Source: Histomonas meleagridis (Eukaryota; Parabasalia; Tritrichomonadida; Dientamoebidae). Taken from it: a stretch of 64,000 bases of DNA. Both the position numbers and the translations under genes were made by a program. Position 1 is the stretch's first letter; each line of letters begins with the position of its first letter. The notes beneath the pieces were generated by a model that was not told the DNA's origin, searched no databases, and saw nothing but the letters and a program-made list of their open reading frames with translations. This document shows positions 1 through 9,763 of this stretch, in pieces. The DNA is taken from contig WSYJ01000153.1 of the NCBI GenBank assembly GCA_020186115.1, forward strand, positions 62,001 through 126,000. Direction: 5' to 3'.

Positions 1-171
1 AAGATCGAGAAGAAGAGCAAAACAGGACTGATAATCGCAATTGTTTTGGGATCGATCGCTCTTTTGGTTATAATCACCATAATCATTATTTGCATTCATA
101 AAAGAAAAGGTGCCAAAGTGGACAAGTTTAATACACTTGACGAGCCATTACTCTCAATACAAAATCAGTGA
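1..171 (+). CDS. C-terminal end of a single-pass membrane protein (partial)
   Basis: Only the last 56 codons lie in the window, reading in frame 1 to TGA at 169-171. They encode a lysine-rich stretch (KIEKKSK), a long hydrophobic segment of about 23 residues (starting TGLIIAIVLGSIALL), a basic stop-transfer block (HKRKGAK) and a short cytoplasmic tail ending in LDEPLLSIQNQ. The layout of a transmembrane helix plus a tail of about 25 residues is usual for trichomonad surface proteins (BspA-like and other adhesin-like families), but the ectodomain is outside the window, so the family cannot be named. DEPLL fits the DXXLL sorting pattern; that reading is speculative. Confidence 0.7.
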   Translation, partial: KIEKKSKTGLIIAIVLGSIALLVIITIIIICIHKRKGAKVDKFNTLDEPLLSIQNQ

Positions 172-515
172 CTTTTTCTATTTGGAAACGATAGCTGGAT
201 TTGAATGGGAATTGAGTCCGTTGTAAAGTTTTATTATTCTATAGTTTACTTAAATGAAGAAAATTGTTTTTTAACTTTCTGTATAATTAAAAAATATGTT
301 TTACATCAAATGTTTATTAGTGCCAAGAAATTATATGATTAACTTGTTGATATTCAATGGAAAATTAATTGTTTTGTCTTCTAAGTAAACTTTAGAAAAA
401 TGCGTTTCCACTTTTGTGATAAGTTTGTTTTTGTTTTTAAATTTGATTGTATTAAAATGGCAGTTGATTGAATAGGTGGTGTTCCAACCTTTTGGGCAGA
501 ACTTTATTCTTTAAA
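172..515. other. AT-rich intergenic region, no gene seen
   Basis: This is 3' flank of the membrane-protein gene and 5' flank of the DUF3447 gene. I see no open frame, RNA gene or clear initiator here. The next gene could be read upstream from a TTG at 468, but its first ATG is at 516. Confidence 0.5.
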
Positions 516-3500
516 ATGGAGTTAATGCAAAAGTTGGAAAAGGTTATTTTTAATATAAATAATGAATCGGCTAAATCGACTTTAGGTTTGTTTGATTATA
601 ATTTTCCGTTTTCATTTAATCTAATGATTTCGAGATTTTTATATAATGCATATGCGTCAAGGAAAATAACTGATATCAATATTTGTATCAAGTATTTGTT
701 GGAACTAAAAGCAAGTGCAGAAGAAAAAAACATCAAAAATGCTGATTTTTTTAATTTGTTTGCTCAATATTTACTTGAAGTGCAAACTAATGAATCATAT
801 TTTCTTCTTGAAAATATGATTAATCATGGACTTTATGATTCGCAAATTGTTAAAAAGAAAAAAGTATTATATTTTGCTCACTATAAAACAAAAGAAAAAA
901 TGCAAAAAATTGAAAGTTATTTTATGAGAATTGGACATTTTAATTATAGTTTTCGTAAAGAATTTTATTCAAATATCGAAGAGCTTTCAAAGAATGATTG
1001 GGAAATTCATAAGAAATTAATTAAAGAAGGAGTTAATCCGAATACAATTGCAAAAATAATAAGAAATGATGAAATCGAAAAACTTCAAGAAATATCATCA
1101 CAAACAAATTTTGATTTCAATCAAACAATTGAACCATCACTTTATGAAAGATGTTCTTTTATTAATAAATTAAATGTTACATTAATTGATTATGCAGCAT
1201 TTTTTGGATCAGTTAAATGTTTTAAATATTTACTTATGAACAATGCAAATATCGAAAATACAGGTAAATATGCAGTTGCAGGTGGAAATGAAGAAATTAT
1301 TCATTTATGTGAACAAAATAATTCATCATTCGAAGATGCATATGAAACAGCAATTGAATTTCATCAAAATGATATCTTTAAATATATTTATGATAATAAA
1401 ATTGTTGAAATTAATGATTTAGAAGAATTAGGAGTTGAATGTCTTTGGGATGATAATTATGAAATCTTATCATTTTTAATAAAAGAAGGAATGGAAATTG
1501 GTGATTTTTTTATAAAACATTTGGCATTAGTTGGGAATATTTTTATGTTAAAATATTTTTCAATAAAAAAATTTCCAATTTCGATTTTGGCAGATGCATC
1601 ATCTTCAGGAAACCATGAATTTGTTAATTATCTTCTTAAATTCAAAGATATTAATATTAATGTATTTGACATAAATTTGTTCAATTTGAAATTTTATTTT
1701 ATAATATGATGTTTTGAGTATAAATTTGGAATTTTTATAAATTATTTTTTACTGCATTAATACGAGCATCTTATTATGGTTATACTGAAATTGTTAAATT
1801 ACTTCTTGAACAAAAAGATATTGATATTAATGCTACACTATTTTATATGTTCTTTTTGGTGTTTGATTTACTGTAAAGAAATTTATTTTATTAATTTAAT
1901 ATTTATTTTATCGATTCGAAATGAATATTTATTTAAATAATTTAACTTATTTGAAATTCGTTTAAATTATTTGGCATTTATTTATTTTATTTTTTACTGC
2001 ACTTATATGCGCATCTAAAAAAGGGCATTATGAAATTGTTAAATTACTTTTGGAACAAAAAGGAATTAATCTAGAAGCAAAAGATATTTAAATGTTATAT
2101 TTGATATCTATTTTGATGAATTAATATTTGTTTTATTAAGTTTATTTTCATTTAAATAATTTGAAATTTATATCATATGTTTCTAACAGCATTTCTTTGG
2201 GCAGCAAGAAGTGGGCATGTTGAGATTGCTGATTTAATATTTAAGCAAAAAAGAAACGATATTAATGAAGCAGGCATCTTGTTTTTTTATTTTATTTTTA
2301 TATAAATAATTTTTAATTCATTTTATTAATTTGGAGTTTATTTTAATAATTTTGGACTGCACTTATGTTGGCATCTTTAAATGATCATATAGAAATGGTT
2401 GAATTTCTTTTAAAACAAAAAGACATTGATATTAATGCCGAAAATATTTCTTTCTTTCTCTTTATATTTATTTTAATAATTTTATTTTTAGTTCAATAAC
2501 ATGATGATAATTGTAATTATTTAGTACAGCACTTATGTATGCAGTTGAAGGAGGTAATATAGAAATAGCTAAATTACTTCTAGAACAAGAAGGAATTAAT
2601 GTTAATGCTAAAGATATTTATTTGTTATATTTATAATTTGTTTTAATAATTTTTTATTTCAAAATAATATTTGGAAATTATTAGAAATATTTAGAACAAT
2701 ACTTATAATTGTATCAAAAAAAGGATATACAGAAATAGTTAAATTACTTCTTGAACAAAAAGGAATTGATGTTAATTCTAAAAATATTTATATATTTTAT
2801 ATAATATTTGTTTTAAAATTCCGATATCTTAAAACAATATTCGGTAATTATTCAAATTATTTGATACAGCACTTAACTGGGCATCTAAAAAAAGTCAGAT
2901 AGAAATTGTTAAATTACTTCTTGGTCATGAAGGAATTGATGTTAATGCTAAAAATATTTATTCGTTTTGTTTGGTGTTCTTTTTGATGGTTCAATATTAT
3001 ATGGTGATATTTGGAAATTGTTCAAATTATTTAATACAGCATTAATTTTTGCATCTTATCATGGTCATATAGAAATAGTTAAAATACTTCTTGGTCATGA
3101 AGGAATTGATGTTAATGCAAAAAATATTTATTCGTTTTATATGATATTTATTTTAATAATTATGGGTTTAAAAACAGTATTCGGAAATTATTCAAATTAT
3201 TTGATACAGCACTTAGCTGGGCATCTAAAAATGATCATATAGAAATCGTTAAAATGCTTCTTGAACAAGAAGGAATTGATATTAATGTTAAAGATACTAA
3301 TTTGTTTTATTTGATATTCCTTTTAATTATTTAATATTTTCATATAAAATTTGGAAATGATTTAAATTATTTGACACAGCATTAATTTCTGCATCTAGAA
3401 AAGGTCATATAGAAATCGTTAAAATACTTCTTAAACATAATGGAATTGACATTAATACTAAAAGTATTTATTTGTTTTATATGATATTTATTTTAATAAT

Positions 3501-3781
3501 TTTATATTTCAAAATATGATTTGGAAATTATTTAAATTATTTAATACAGCACTTATATTAGCTTCTTATCATGGCCATATAGAAATAGTTAAAATACTTC
3601 TTGAACAAAATGGAATTGACATTAATACTAAAAGTATTTATTAATGTTATATGATATTTATTTTGATAATTTTATATTTCAAATTAATATTTGGTATTTA
3701 TTTAAATTATTTAAAACAGCACTGATGTGTGCATCTGATAAAGGTCATACAGAAATTGTTAAATTATTAGAACAAAAATGA
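516..3781 (+). CDS. DUF3447/ankyrin protein gene interrupted by twelve spacers, mostly 80 nt
   Basis: The first segment runs from ATG 516 to about 1670 (385 codons). It has the trichomonad DUF3447-type N-terminus: the LSKNDWEIHKKLIKEG helix, NPNTIAKIIRNDEIEKLQEI, then LIDYAAFFGSVKCFKYLL ankyrin-like repeats. After NVFD (1670) the frame enters a spacer and closes at 1709. Eleven full ankyrin modules of 30 codons follow, at 1751, 1996, 2186, 2356, 2526, 2696, 2866, 3036, 3206, 3376 and 3546. A terminal partial module starts at 3716 and ends at TGA 3779-3781. Every module is open (TALM-AS-GHIEIVKLLLEQ-GIDINAKD), yet the spacers shift frame and mostly hold stops. I list the locus as one gene because the modules look maintained and the last one has a proper end. 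How the modules would be joined is unknown, and it may be a pseudogene. Ankyrin proteins usually bind other proteins; no specific role can be given. Confidence 0.6.
1671..3715 (+). repeat. Ankyrin module/spacer array 1 (170-bp period)
   Basis: Spacers, counted from the codon after NAK(D/N) to the ACA/ACT that opens the next module: 1671-1750, 1841-1995, 2086-2185, 2276-2355, 2446-2525, 2616-2695, 2786-2865, 2956-3035, 3126-3205, 3296-3375, 3466-3545 and 3636-3715. Ten of the twelve are exactly 80 nt; the others are 155 and 100. From 2186 to 3716 the module starts are exactly 170 nt apart. Typical spacer landmarks are ATTTATTTG at the 5' end, TTTTAATAATT in the middle, and ATTTGGAAATTATT starting about 27-30 nt before the next module. 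No GTAYGT 5' site or ACTAACACACAG 3' site flanks them. Confidence 0.9.
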
Positions 3782-4035
3782 ATGAGTGAAGCTAATGCTA
3801 AAATTATTTAGAAAGCCCTCAAAGCTTTTTATTCTAATTGAAGAAGAAATTCCGATTCAATTTACTTTTTTCATATGAATTTTTATAAAAATAAATTTTT
3901 AATCTTTTAACTTTTTTTCAAATTTTTTTTTTCCTTTATTCACAAAATATTTTGTTTTAAAGTATTATATCTTTAGAAGTAAATTAATGAATACAAAAAC
4001 ATATTTTATATAAAACATGAAACATAACAAACATT

Positions 4036-5259
4036 TTATGAACTCTCGAAAATTGTTGTCATTGGTGTCAATGAGTTTCTTTCTTTTCTCTTTTTCACTT
4101 TCGGCAGTAAATTTGCCGCCGATTTCTGTCGACTTGAGATTCGCGGTCTTGGCGCCAATTTTCGTTGCGTATTTTTCTTTGACAACGATTCGGTGCTACT
4201 GCAAACTTTCAAAGAGCCCACAGAAGAACTTCTGATGCGTAATCTTGGCAACGCGTTATTCCCGCCAGATTCCGAATCTTTATCATCTGTATCAAGAAAA
4301 GGTGAAACAATTCCATGCTCGGAGCGTGTCGAAGTACGCGCTGTCGCTTCGGAGATCTCTTGCATGGAAATAGTGTTTATTGGTGGAAGTAAAATTTTGA
4401 CTTGCGATTTCTTCCTTTTCGGACATTTGTCGGCGACTTTAAGCCATGGGTGGTTAAGAATCGCGTCAATGGTGATCCGGTCTTGTGGATTGACTTTCAT
4501 CATAGATGTTATCAAATCTTTACATTGTGCAGAAACATAAGGTGGAACTGTATACGACCCTTTAAGGATCTGACGAAGCATGGTGGAGGTGTTGGATATG
4601 TTCCATGGATGTTCACCGGTTACCATTGCATATAAAATTACGCCAAGACTCCAAATATCGCTCTTAGGGCCATCATATTGGATACGGCAAAGACACTCGG
4701 GTGAGCAATAACACGGCGATCCACAAAATGTTTCCATCATTTGATGTTCGGATATAAATCCACATAACCCAAAATCGGATACTTTTATTTGTGGAAACTT
4801 AGTTATGAGAATGTTCTCAGGTTTGAGATCTCGATGTGCAACACCGGCTGAATGACAATATGCAATTGCTGATACAATTTGTTGAAAGATTAAAGCCGCT
4901 ACTGGCTCACTTAATTTGTCGTGGTCAACAATATAATCGAAGAGTTCTCCTCCTTGACAATAATCCATTACTAAGTAAAAGTTATTTTCATCCCAAAAGA
5001 AATCATATAAAGCTACTAAATTATCATGCCTGAGATATGCCATTGTATTGACTTCTCGTTGGAAGCGCTCTTGGTCTCCTTTATCAGTTAGGTTTGGTTT
5101 AGCAAAAATTTTTATTGCGTATTGTTGATTATTCTTTGTATTAGTGGCTTTACAAACATGTGAAAATGCACCATGCCCAAGCTCCTCGCCAATCTCATAT
5201 GAGTTGACTTTGCTTGGCCACGTATTTGTAAGATTTTGGTGAGCTTTGGGAATGGTCAT
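4036..5259 (-). CDS. Ser/Thr protein kinase, CAMK/SNF1-like
   Basis: 407 residues, ATG at 5259. The kinase domain spans about residues 21-272: glycine loop GHGAFSHV (29-36), ATP-binding lysine in YAIK (K50), catalytic loop HRDLKPEN (142-149, D144), DFG at 162-164, activation segment ETFCGSPCYCSPE with SPE in place of APE, DIWSLGVILYAM in subdomain IX, and the closing HPWL. The HRDLKPEN loop, the CGSP activation segment and the HPWL end suit the CAMK/AMPK-related group. The C-terminal 130 residues are basic and serine-rich and may be regulatory; I see no UBA or calmodulin-binding site. All catalytic residues are present, so it should be active. The stop codon lies in TAAAA, matching the trichomonad polyadenylation context. 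Confidence 0.9.
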   Translation of the reverse strand: MTIPKAHQNLTNTWPSKVNSYEIGEELGHGAFSHVCKATNTKNNQQYAIKIFAKPNLTDKGDQERFQREVNTMAYLRHDNLVALYDFFWDENNFYLVMDYCQGGELFDYIVDHDKLSEPVAALIFQQIVSAIAYCHSAGVAHRDLKPENILITKFPQIKVSDFGLCGFISEHQMMETFCGSPCYCSPECLCRIQYDGPKSDIWSLGVILYAMVTGEHPWNISNTSTMLRQILKGSYTVPPYVSAQCKDLITSMMKVNPQDRITIDAILNHPWLKVADKCPKRKKSQVKILLPPINTISMQEISEATARTSTRSEHGIVSPFLDTDDKDSESGGNNALPRLRIRSSSVGSLKVCSSTESLSKKNTQRKLAPRPRISSRQKSAANLLPKVKKRKERNSLTPMTTIFESS

Positions 5260-6359
5260 TTCTGAACTGGGAAATTGGAGGTTTACAGTTATTCAGCGGC
5301 CGTTTGCATTGAATTTCAGACCATATGACCGTTTATTGTTTTCTGTTGAACTGCAGTTCCTTTTGATAGTGAATGATTATTTTTTGAATGAAAAAACGTT
5401 TGTTTCGATTGAATTGGTTTGAATGAATTCTATCACATTTACATTCATTTCACATGATTTCGTGAACAATAGCACTTTTTGTCTCACAAAAATTGAAAAT
5501 TTCGTTGAAAAAATTGAGATATAAAAGTGACTCTTTGATCTCAGTATTCAAAAGTTAAAATAATTTTTTTCCTTTATAAACAATTTTTTATGTCTGTTTG
5601 TGAGAAGTTTTGTGTCACACAATCTGGGTACACAAATTCCCGATTGCTCTTTTAATTATTAAATATTAAAGGTCAACATTTGCCAATTAAATCATAGAAG
5701 TAAAGAACCAGGTGAAGATCCTGATTCTATCTCTAAATACCACTGTAATGACAAATAATAGCTAAAAAGGTGATATATTTGGAAACTTAAATGTTTCAAA
5801 AGTAAAAGCAATTAATGAATGTGATCCAAATGTTTACCCTGTATTGATTGCAGCCAGTTGTGTACATGTTGGGGTATTGATAATAGTTACTGTCGTGATT
5901 AATTATTTGTGTGGTAAAGAAAATAAAGAAATAAAGTAGCAATGGATAATGGTATTAATAGTAAAGTCATAACATGTGTTTTTTATTTTAATAAATATAT
6001 AATAAATAAGATATAAATGATATAAGTTTGAACCAAATTTTGACTTACAGAGGTTTATATGGAATAATTAAAAGATTTGGATTCGTTGAAAGTTGAATCA
6101 ATCAATTTGATGATATACTTTCAATGTTTCAATGCATTTATAATAGTATAAAGCTAATTTCTAAGTATTTTAATGTCACAAAGTTTTTTGTCTCAGAATT
6201 GATTTTGTTAATGTTATAACATTGAATTTGGCAAAAAGCGATTATTATGCTTATTCGAGATAATTGAAATTGTTTACGGTTGAACTCAATGAAATAATTA
6301 ATTCATTAAACCTAACATTTTATTGATTTTTAATCTAAATTTTTATTTCATTTTTGAAA
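5260..6359. other. Intergenic region with one protein-tail remnant
   Basis: This is upstream of the kinase (minus strand) and of the secreted protein (plus strand). Two M3-like octamers, GGCCGTTT (about 5299) and GACCGTTT (about 5328), lie on the plus strand near the kinase start, with no plus-strand gene beside them. Apart from the remnant at 5766-5939 I see no coding sequence. Confidence 0.4.
5766..5939 (+). pseudogene. Orphan transmembrane tail, remnant of a surface-protein gene
   Basis: A 57-codon open stretch without a usable ATG reads NLNVSKVKAINECDPNVYP, then a hydrophobic helix (VLIAASCVHVGVLIIVTVVI), then CGKENKEIK and a TAG stop. Ectodomain end, membrane helix and short charged tail is the C-terminal layout of trichomonad surface proteins. 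The frame closes at 5763 upstream. It is best read as the surviving 3' end of a decayed gene; it could also be a tail exon whose upstream part is displaced. Confidence 0.4.
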
Positions 6360-7382
6360 ATGTTTCTCACCTTTATTGTTCCGATTTTTTCAAGATTTCA
6401 ACTTATTGTTTACGGTGAAAATTCAAGTTGTCCTCTTTTAAATAGGAAAGAAAGTACTGAATTTTTTTTAAGGTTATATGGAAGAGAGTATTTTACGAAT
6501 TTAAGAGCTAATTTATACGAAAAACTAAGTGTAATGTCGAAATTAATTAAACTAAATGAAACTTTTGTTTCAGATGATTTTTCTACAGTATCAAATTTCA
6601 GCAAATTAATAAAGAGTGATGCGGTTTATATTTGTGCTAATCAAATTGATAATTATGAAGGCGAAATATTCGATTTTCGTTCTGTTTCGAATCAACCAAA
6701 AATATATTTATCATCTTTATATGAAGAAATAAGAATTGCAAGTGGTGATTATTCAAAACTAATTCCATCTTTCTTTTTTGAAGGAAGGTTTAATTTTTAT
6801 GGAAAATATATATTTGATCGAGTATATTTGATAAACTTATTTTTTAGTCCATCCGATCTTAGCGGAAAAAATATTAAAGCAAACCATGTTTTTTCTGATG
6901 CCCCCGAACAATTAAAAAACATTGTAGCACCAAAAAAAACATTAATTACAAAAAAACTAAAAAAAATCATTATACATAAAAATTCGATTGATGTTTATGA
7001 TTCAAGAAGAGAATTCAAAAAATTAACAAATATTAATAGTATAATGGTAAGCCCATACTTTTTCTCTTATAATATTTCTATTGAACTTGCTGATAATGAT
7101 ACAATGATTCGATCACTTAATTTATTCTTTGAATATCCTCCATATGGATTTCTCACTAACCTTCATGCTGATGGTAGTTTATTAAAACTTATGGATATTT
7201 ATTCATTCGATGATATGATAGATATAGAGAATACAAAAATAGGTTTTATTTTTGAAGGTAATTGGAATGGTTTTGAAGATTTTAAATTGAAAATAAAAGC
7301 TACTAGTAAAAGTAAAGATAGAATTGATACATCAGGAATTCCAAGATTTATAAATTATGAAGTTAAACAAAATAATATTTGA
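6360..7382 (+). CDS. Hypothetical secreted protein
   Basis: 340 residues from ATG 6360; an earlier TTG at 6354 is not needed. The N-terminus (MFLTFIVPIFSRFQLIVYG) looks like a signal peptide with a likely cleavage after VYG. No second hydrophobic segment or GPI-like tail is visible, so a secreted or luminal product is inferred. The rest is mixed alpha/beta-looking sequence rich in K, N, F and Y with few cysteines; I recognise no domain. Codon use is like that of neighbouring genes, so it is probably a real lineage-specific gene. Confidence 0.65.
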   Translation: MFLTFIVPIFSRFQLIVYGENSSCPLLNRKESTEFFLRLYGREYFTNLRANLYEKLSVMSKLIKLNETFVSDDFSTVSNFSKLIKSDAVYICANQIDNYEGEIFDFRSVSNQPKIYLSSLYEEIRIASGDYSKLIPSFFFEGRFNFYGKYIFDRVYLINLFFSPSDLSGKNIKANHVFSDAPEQLKNIVAPKKTLITKKLKKIIIHKNSIDVYDSRREFKKLTNINSIMVSPYFFSYNISIELADNDTMIRSLNLFFEYPPYGFLTNLHADGSLLKLMDIYSFDDMIDIENTKIGFIFEGNWNGFEDFKLKIKATSKSKDRIDTSGIPRFINYEVKQNNI

Positions 7383-7960
7383 CTTTATAATATTTGAAGT
7401 GGGATTATAAACAAGGTTCAGTCGATATAAATGAAAATCATTCTATGATTTTTTTGGTAATCGCGAAAAAAAGGAAGACTTCCTTGAATTTACTCTCAAC
7501 TTGAGTAAAATAATTAATACCATTTTGTTTTTAAATACCCTTCTTTATTTATGGTAATATTCATTAATGAAAAAAAGAATTTCATGTAATTCAAGGAGTA
7601 ATATCGTAACTAATGGATGAGTAATTGGATCACGCCATTGAGATGATATAAAACTTGGTAATGAAATGTAACTATCAGATATATTTCCAAAAAGCTTACA
7701 GAAAAGATGGAATGAATTGGCTATTGAAAATGGAGGATTTGATATTATGACTGATGACGATGGATCAAATTGTAAATATTTGTTCCAACATAATTGAGGC
7801 TTCAAAAATAATAAATAATGAGTTCATCAAATGTAGACCATTTGTCACCATAATTTTGATTATATTATGAATTTTTCTGACGCCTTTTGAAAACAGAAAA
7901 ATTTTGATATCAATTTTCAATGGTTTATCTCTCTTTTGAATATTTCCCAGCATTAACATT
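7383..7960. other. Intergenic region with a possible coding remnant
   Basis: Most of this stretch shows nothing. On the plus strand, 7672-7797 reads LSDIFPKSLQKRWNELAIEN... to a TGA, which looks protein-like, but stops lie just upstream in the same frame and there is no start. It may be the 3' end of a decayed gene of unknown family. A minus-strand open frame over the same bases (7545-7805) has no supporting features. Confidence 0.25.
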
Positions 7961-7965
7961 TCACA
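7961..7965 (+). promoter_or_regulatory. Initiator (TCACA) directly before the serpin start
   Basis: TCACA abuts ATG 7966. It matches the trichomonad initiator TCA(T/C)(A/T), where transcription starts at the A. If used, the 5' leader is only 3 nt, short but within what is known for trichomonads. Confidence 0.5.
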
Positions 7966-9093
7966 ATGTCTGAAGTCAGAAGAGGACTGACACTTCCAGA
8001 ATCTACTCAGGAATTAGCGCAAAAGATGTTGAACTTTTTTGATGATGGTTCTTCAAACATAATTCTTTCACCTTACTCAACTTTTGTATCACTTATCATG
8101 ACATCTTCTTTTTTTGAAAACGCTTCAAAAATTCAAATTCTTGAATCTTTAGGAATAGACACTGAAATTGGCACAAGAGATCTATTAATTTCACTTCAAA
8201 ATATGATTCAAACCATTGAAAAAGAAGATGAAAGCACTTCTATCATAGGCGTGAACTCCATTTGGCCAAACGAAAATCTAGTCAGAGATATGAGTATATT
8301 CGAAGCTTTAATTGAAGTTCTAGGTTCCAAAATTACACCAGTCATATTTCCTCAACCTGGTCTTGACCAAATTAACCAAAATATTTCTGAATTAACGCAT
8401 GGTCTTATTAAAGGTCTTGTAACTCCTGATGCTGTTAATCCTTCAACATATATAATCATCACAAGCGCCATATATTTTCGCTCTAAATGGCGTTTAAGTT
8501 TTGATCCGGAAAACACATTTACCAGATCTTTTGAGTTATTTGATAATTCAATTAAACATACTGATTTCATGAAAGAAAATGGGTATCTTCCTTATGCAGA
8601 AGATTCCGAAGCACAAGTTCTTTCTATTCCTTATGTTGATGATAATTCATTGATTATATTTTTACCAAAGAGAAATGATATCGAATCATTTAAAAGACTA
8701 AGAACCAATTTTCATGAATATATTAACAAACTTGAATTATCAGATATAAAAATATTTTATACAATACCAAAGTTTACTCATAAATGGGGTTCAACTTCAC
8801 TTGTCGAAATGCTTAAATCAATTGGAATTATTGATATCTTCGAACAATCAGAAAATTCATATATTGTAACAGATATATTACACAAAACATTTATTGAAGT
8901 AAATGAAGAAGGTACTGAAGCATCGGCTGCAACTGCAGTTATTTTGGAAGAAGAAGATTTAGATGAAGTTGATGACTTAGGATTTGATTTCGAAACAATT
9001 GAGTTTAATGCTGATCATCCATTCATTTATTTAATAAGAAACAAAAATGGATCAGTCATATTCGCCGGAACATATATTGCTCCTGATGAATAA
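7966..9093 (+). CDS. Serpin with an acidic, extended reactive loop
   Basis: 375 residues, about normal serpin core length, with no signal peptide, so probably cytosolic. Serpin landmarks are present: SPYSTFVSL near the N-terminus, the TNAIYFRSKW-type segment (TSAIYFRSKW), PKFTHKWG, the hinge EEGTEASAATAV and the C-terminal FNADHPFIYLI. The hinge keeps the glycine and small residues needed for loop insertion, so an inhibitory serpin is inferred. The reactive loop is unusual: after the hinge it runs ILEEEDLDEVDDLGFDFETIE, about nine residues longer than in alpha-1-antitrypsin and strongly acidic. The P1 residue cannot be assigned. The stop lies in TAAA. A second serpin is at 50973-52085. Confidence 0.93.
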   Translation: MSEVRRGLTLPESTQELAQKMLNFFDDGSSNIILSPYSTFVSLIMTSSFFENASKIQILESLGIDTEIGTRDLLISLQNMIQTIEKEDESTSIIGVNSIWPNENLVRDMSIFEALIEVLGSKITPVIFPQPGLDQINQNISELTHGLIKGLVTPDAVNPSTYIIITSAIYFRSKWRLSFDPENTFTRSFELFDNSIKHTDFMKENGYLPYAEDSEAQVLSIPYVDDNSLIIFLPKRNDIESFKRLRTNFHEYINKLELSDIKIFYTIPKFTHKWGSTSLVEMLKSIGIIDIFEQSENSYIVTDILHKTFIEVNEEGTEASAATAVILEEEDLDEVDDLGFDFETIEFNADHPFIYLIRNKNGSVIFAGTYIAPDE

Positions 9094-9763
9094 ACATCAA
9101 AGTTTAAATTAGAATTTTGTAAAATGAGAAAAGTTATACTGAATTAGAATGTATTAAAATATTAATGTTTGTGTTTGTATTTCATGGGGATGTTTTAATG
9201 GTGAATTATTTGAAGCTATTTTTGGTTATTTTGTTTAATAATATGTATAACTAATTCATATGGATTCATTTAAAAATTCAATATGTTGTTTTTCGAAAAA
9301 AACTTTTGATAGATTAATTCGAGTAAAATCTTATTGATCTTTTCTCTTCTTTAAATTAAATGTTCTAAAAACGTTTATGACAACCCCACAGACTTTATCC
9401 TTTCCGATATCAAAACATATGAAAGAAATGATTTCTTGTTATAATTATCAAATGTTTTAATAAAGTATATAATTTTACTAAATCTTCGACAGTTTTTTTA
9501 CAACACAAAGTTTCGGGTTGTGGAAACGGCCAATAAACCAAAATAAAATATTTGTTTTTTGCACATCATTGATCTCTATTAATTGTGGTGGTTTGTGTTG
9601 TCATTTTAGATACCAAAATAATAAAACAATATTCGAAATTAGTAGTTGAAGATCTTTTTAATATTTGTATGCTTTACTTTTTACATTATTCAACAAAAAG
9701 AAAGAAATTGCATGCAATTCAAATTTCGACTGAAAAAACGACATGTGACGTTAAAAAGGAAAC
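9094..9763. other. Intergenic region, no gene seen
   Basis: AT-rich spacer between the serpin and the BEACH gene. An 88-codon open frame at 9585-9851 overlaps the BEACH start and has no features. No initiator or M3 element is obvious just before ATG 9764. Confidence 0.4.

Noticed and set aside
1671-3715. Canonical trichomonad introns in the ankyrin spacers
   Set aside because: I looked for GTAYGT at the 5' edge and ACTAACACACAG at the 3' edge in each spacer. Neither is present, and several spacers do not even end in AG (ACTGCA instead of ACAGCA).
1671-3715. Programmed -1 frameshifting as the sole explanation of the array
   Set aside because: The frame into the next module has stops in about half the spacers, and no X XXY YYZ slippery site is conserved at the module end.
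4193-4635. Plus-strand open frames over the kinase C-terminus
   Set aside because: Antisense shadows of a clear kinase with all catalytic motifs; no features of their own.
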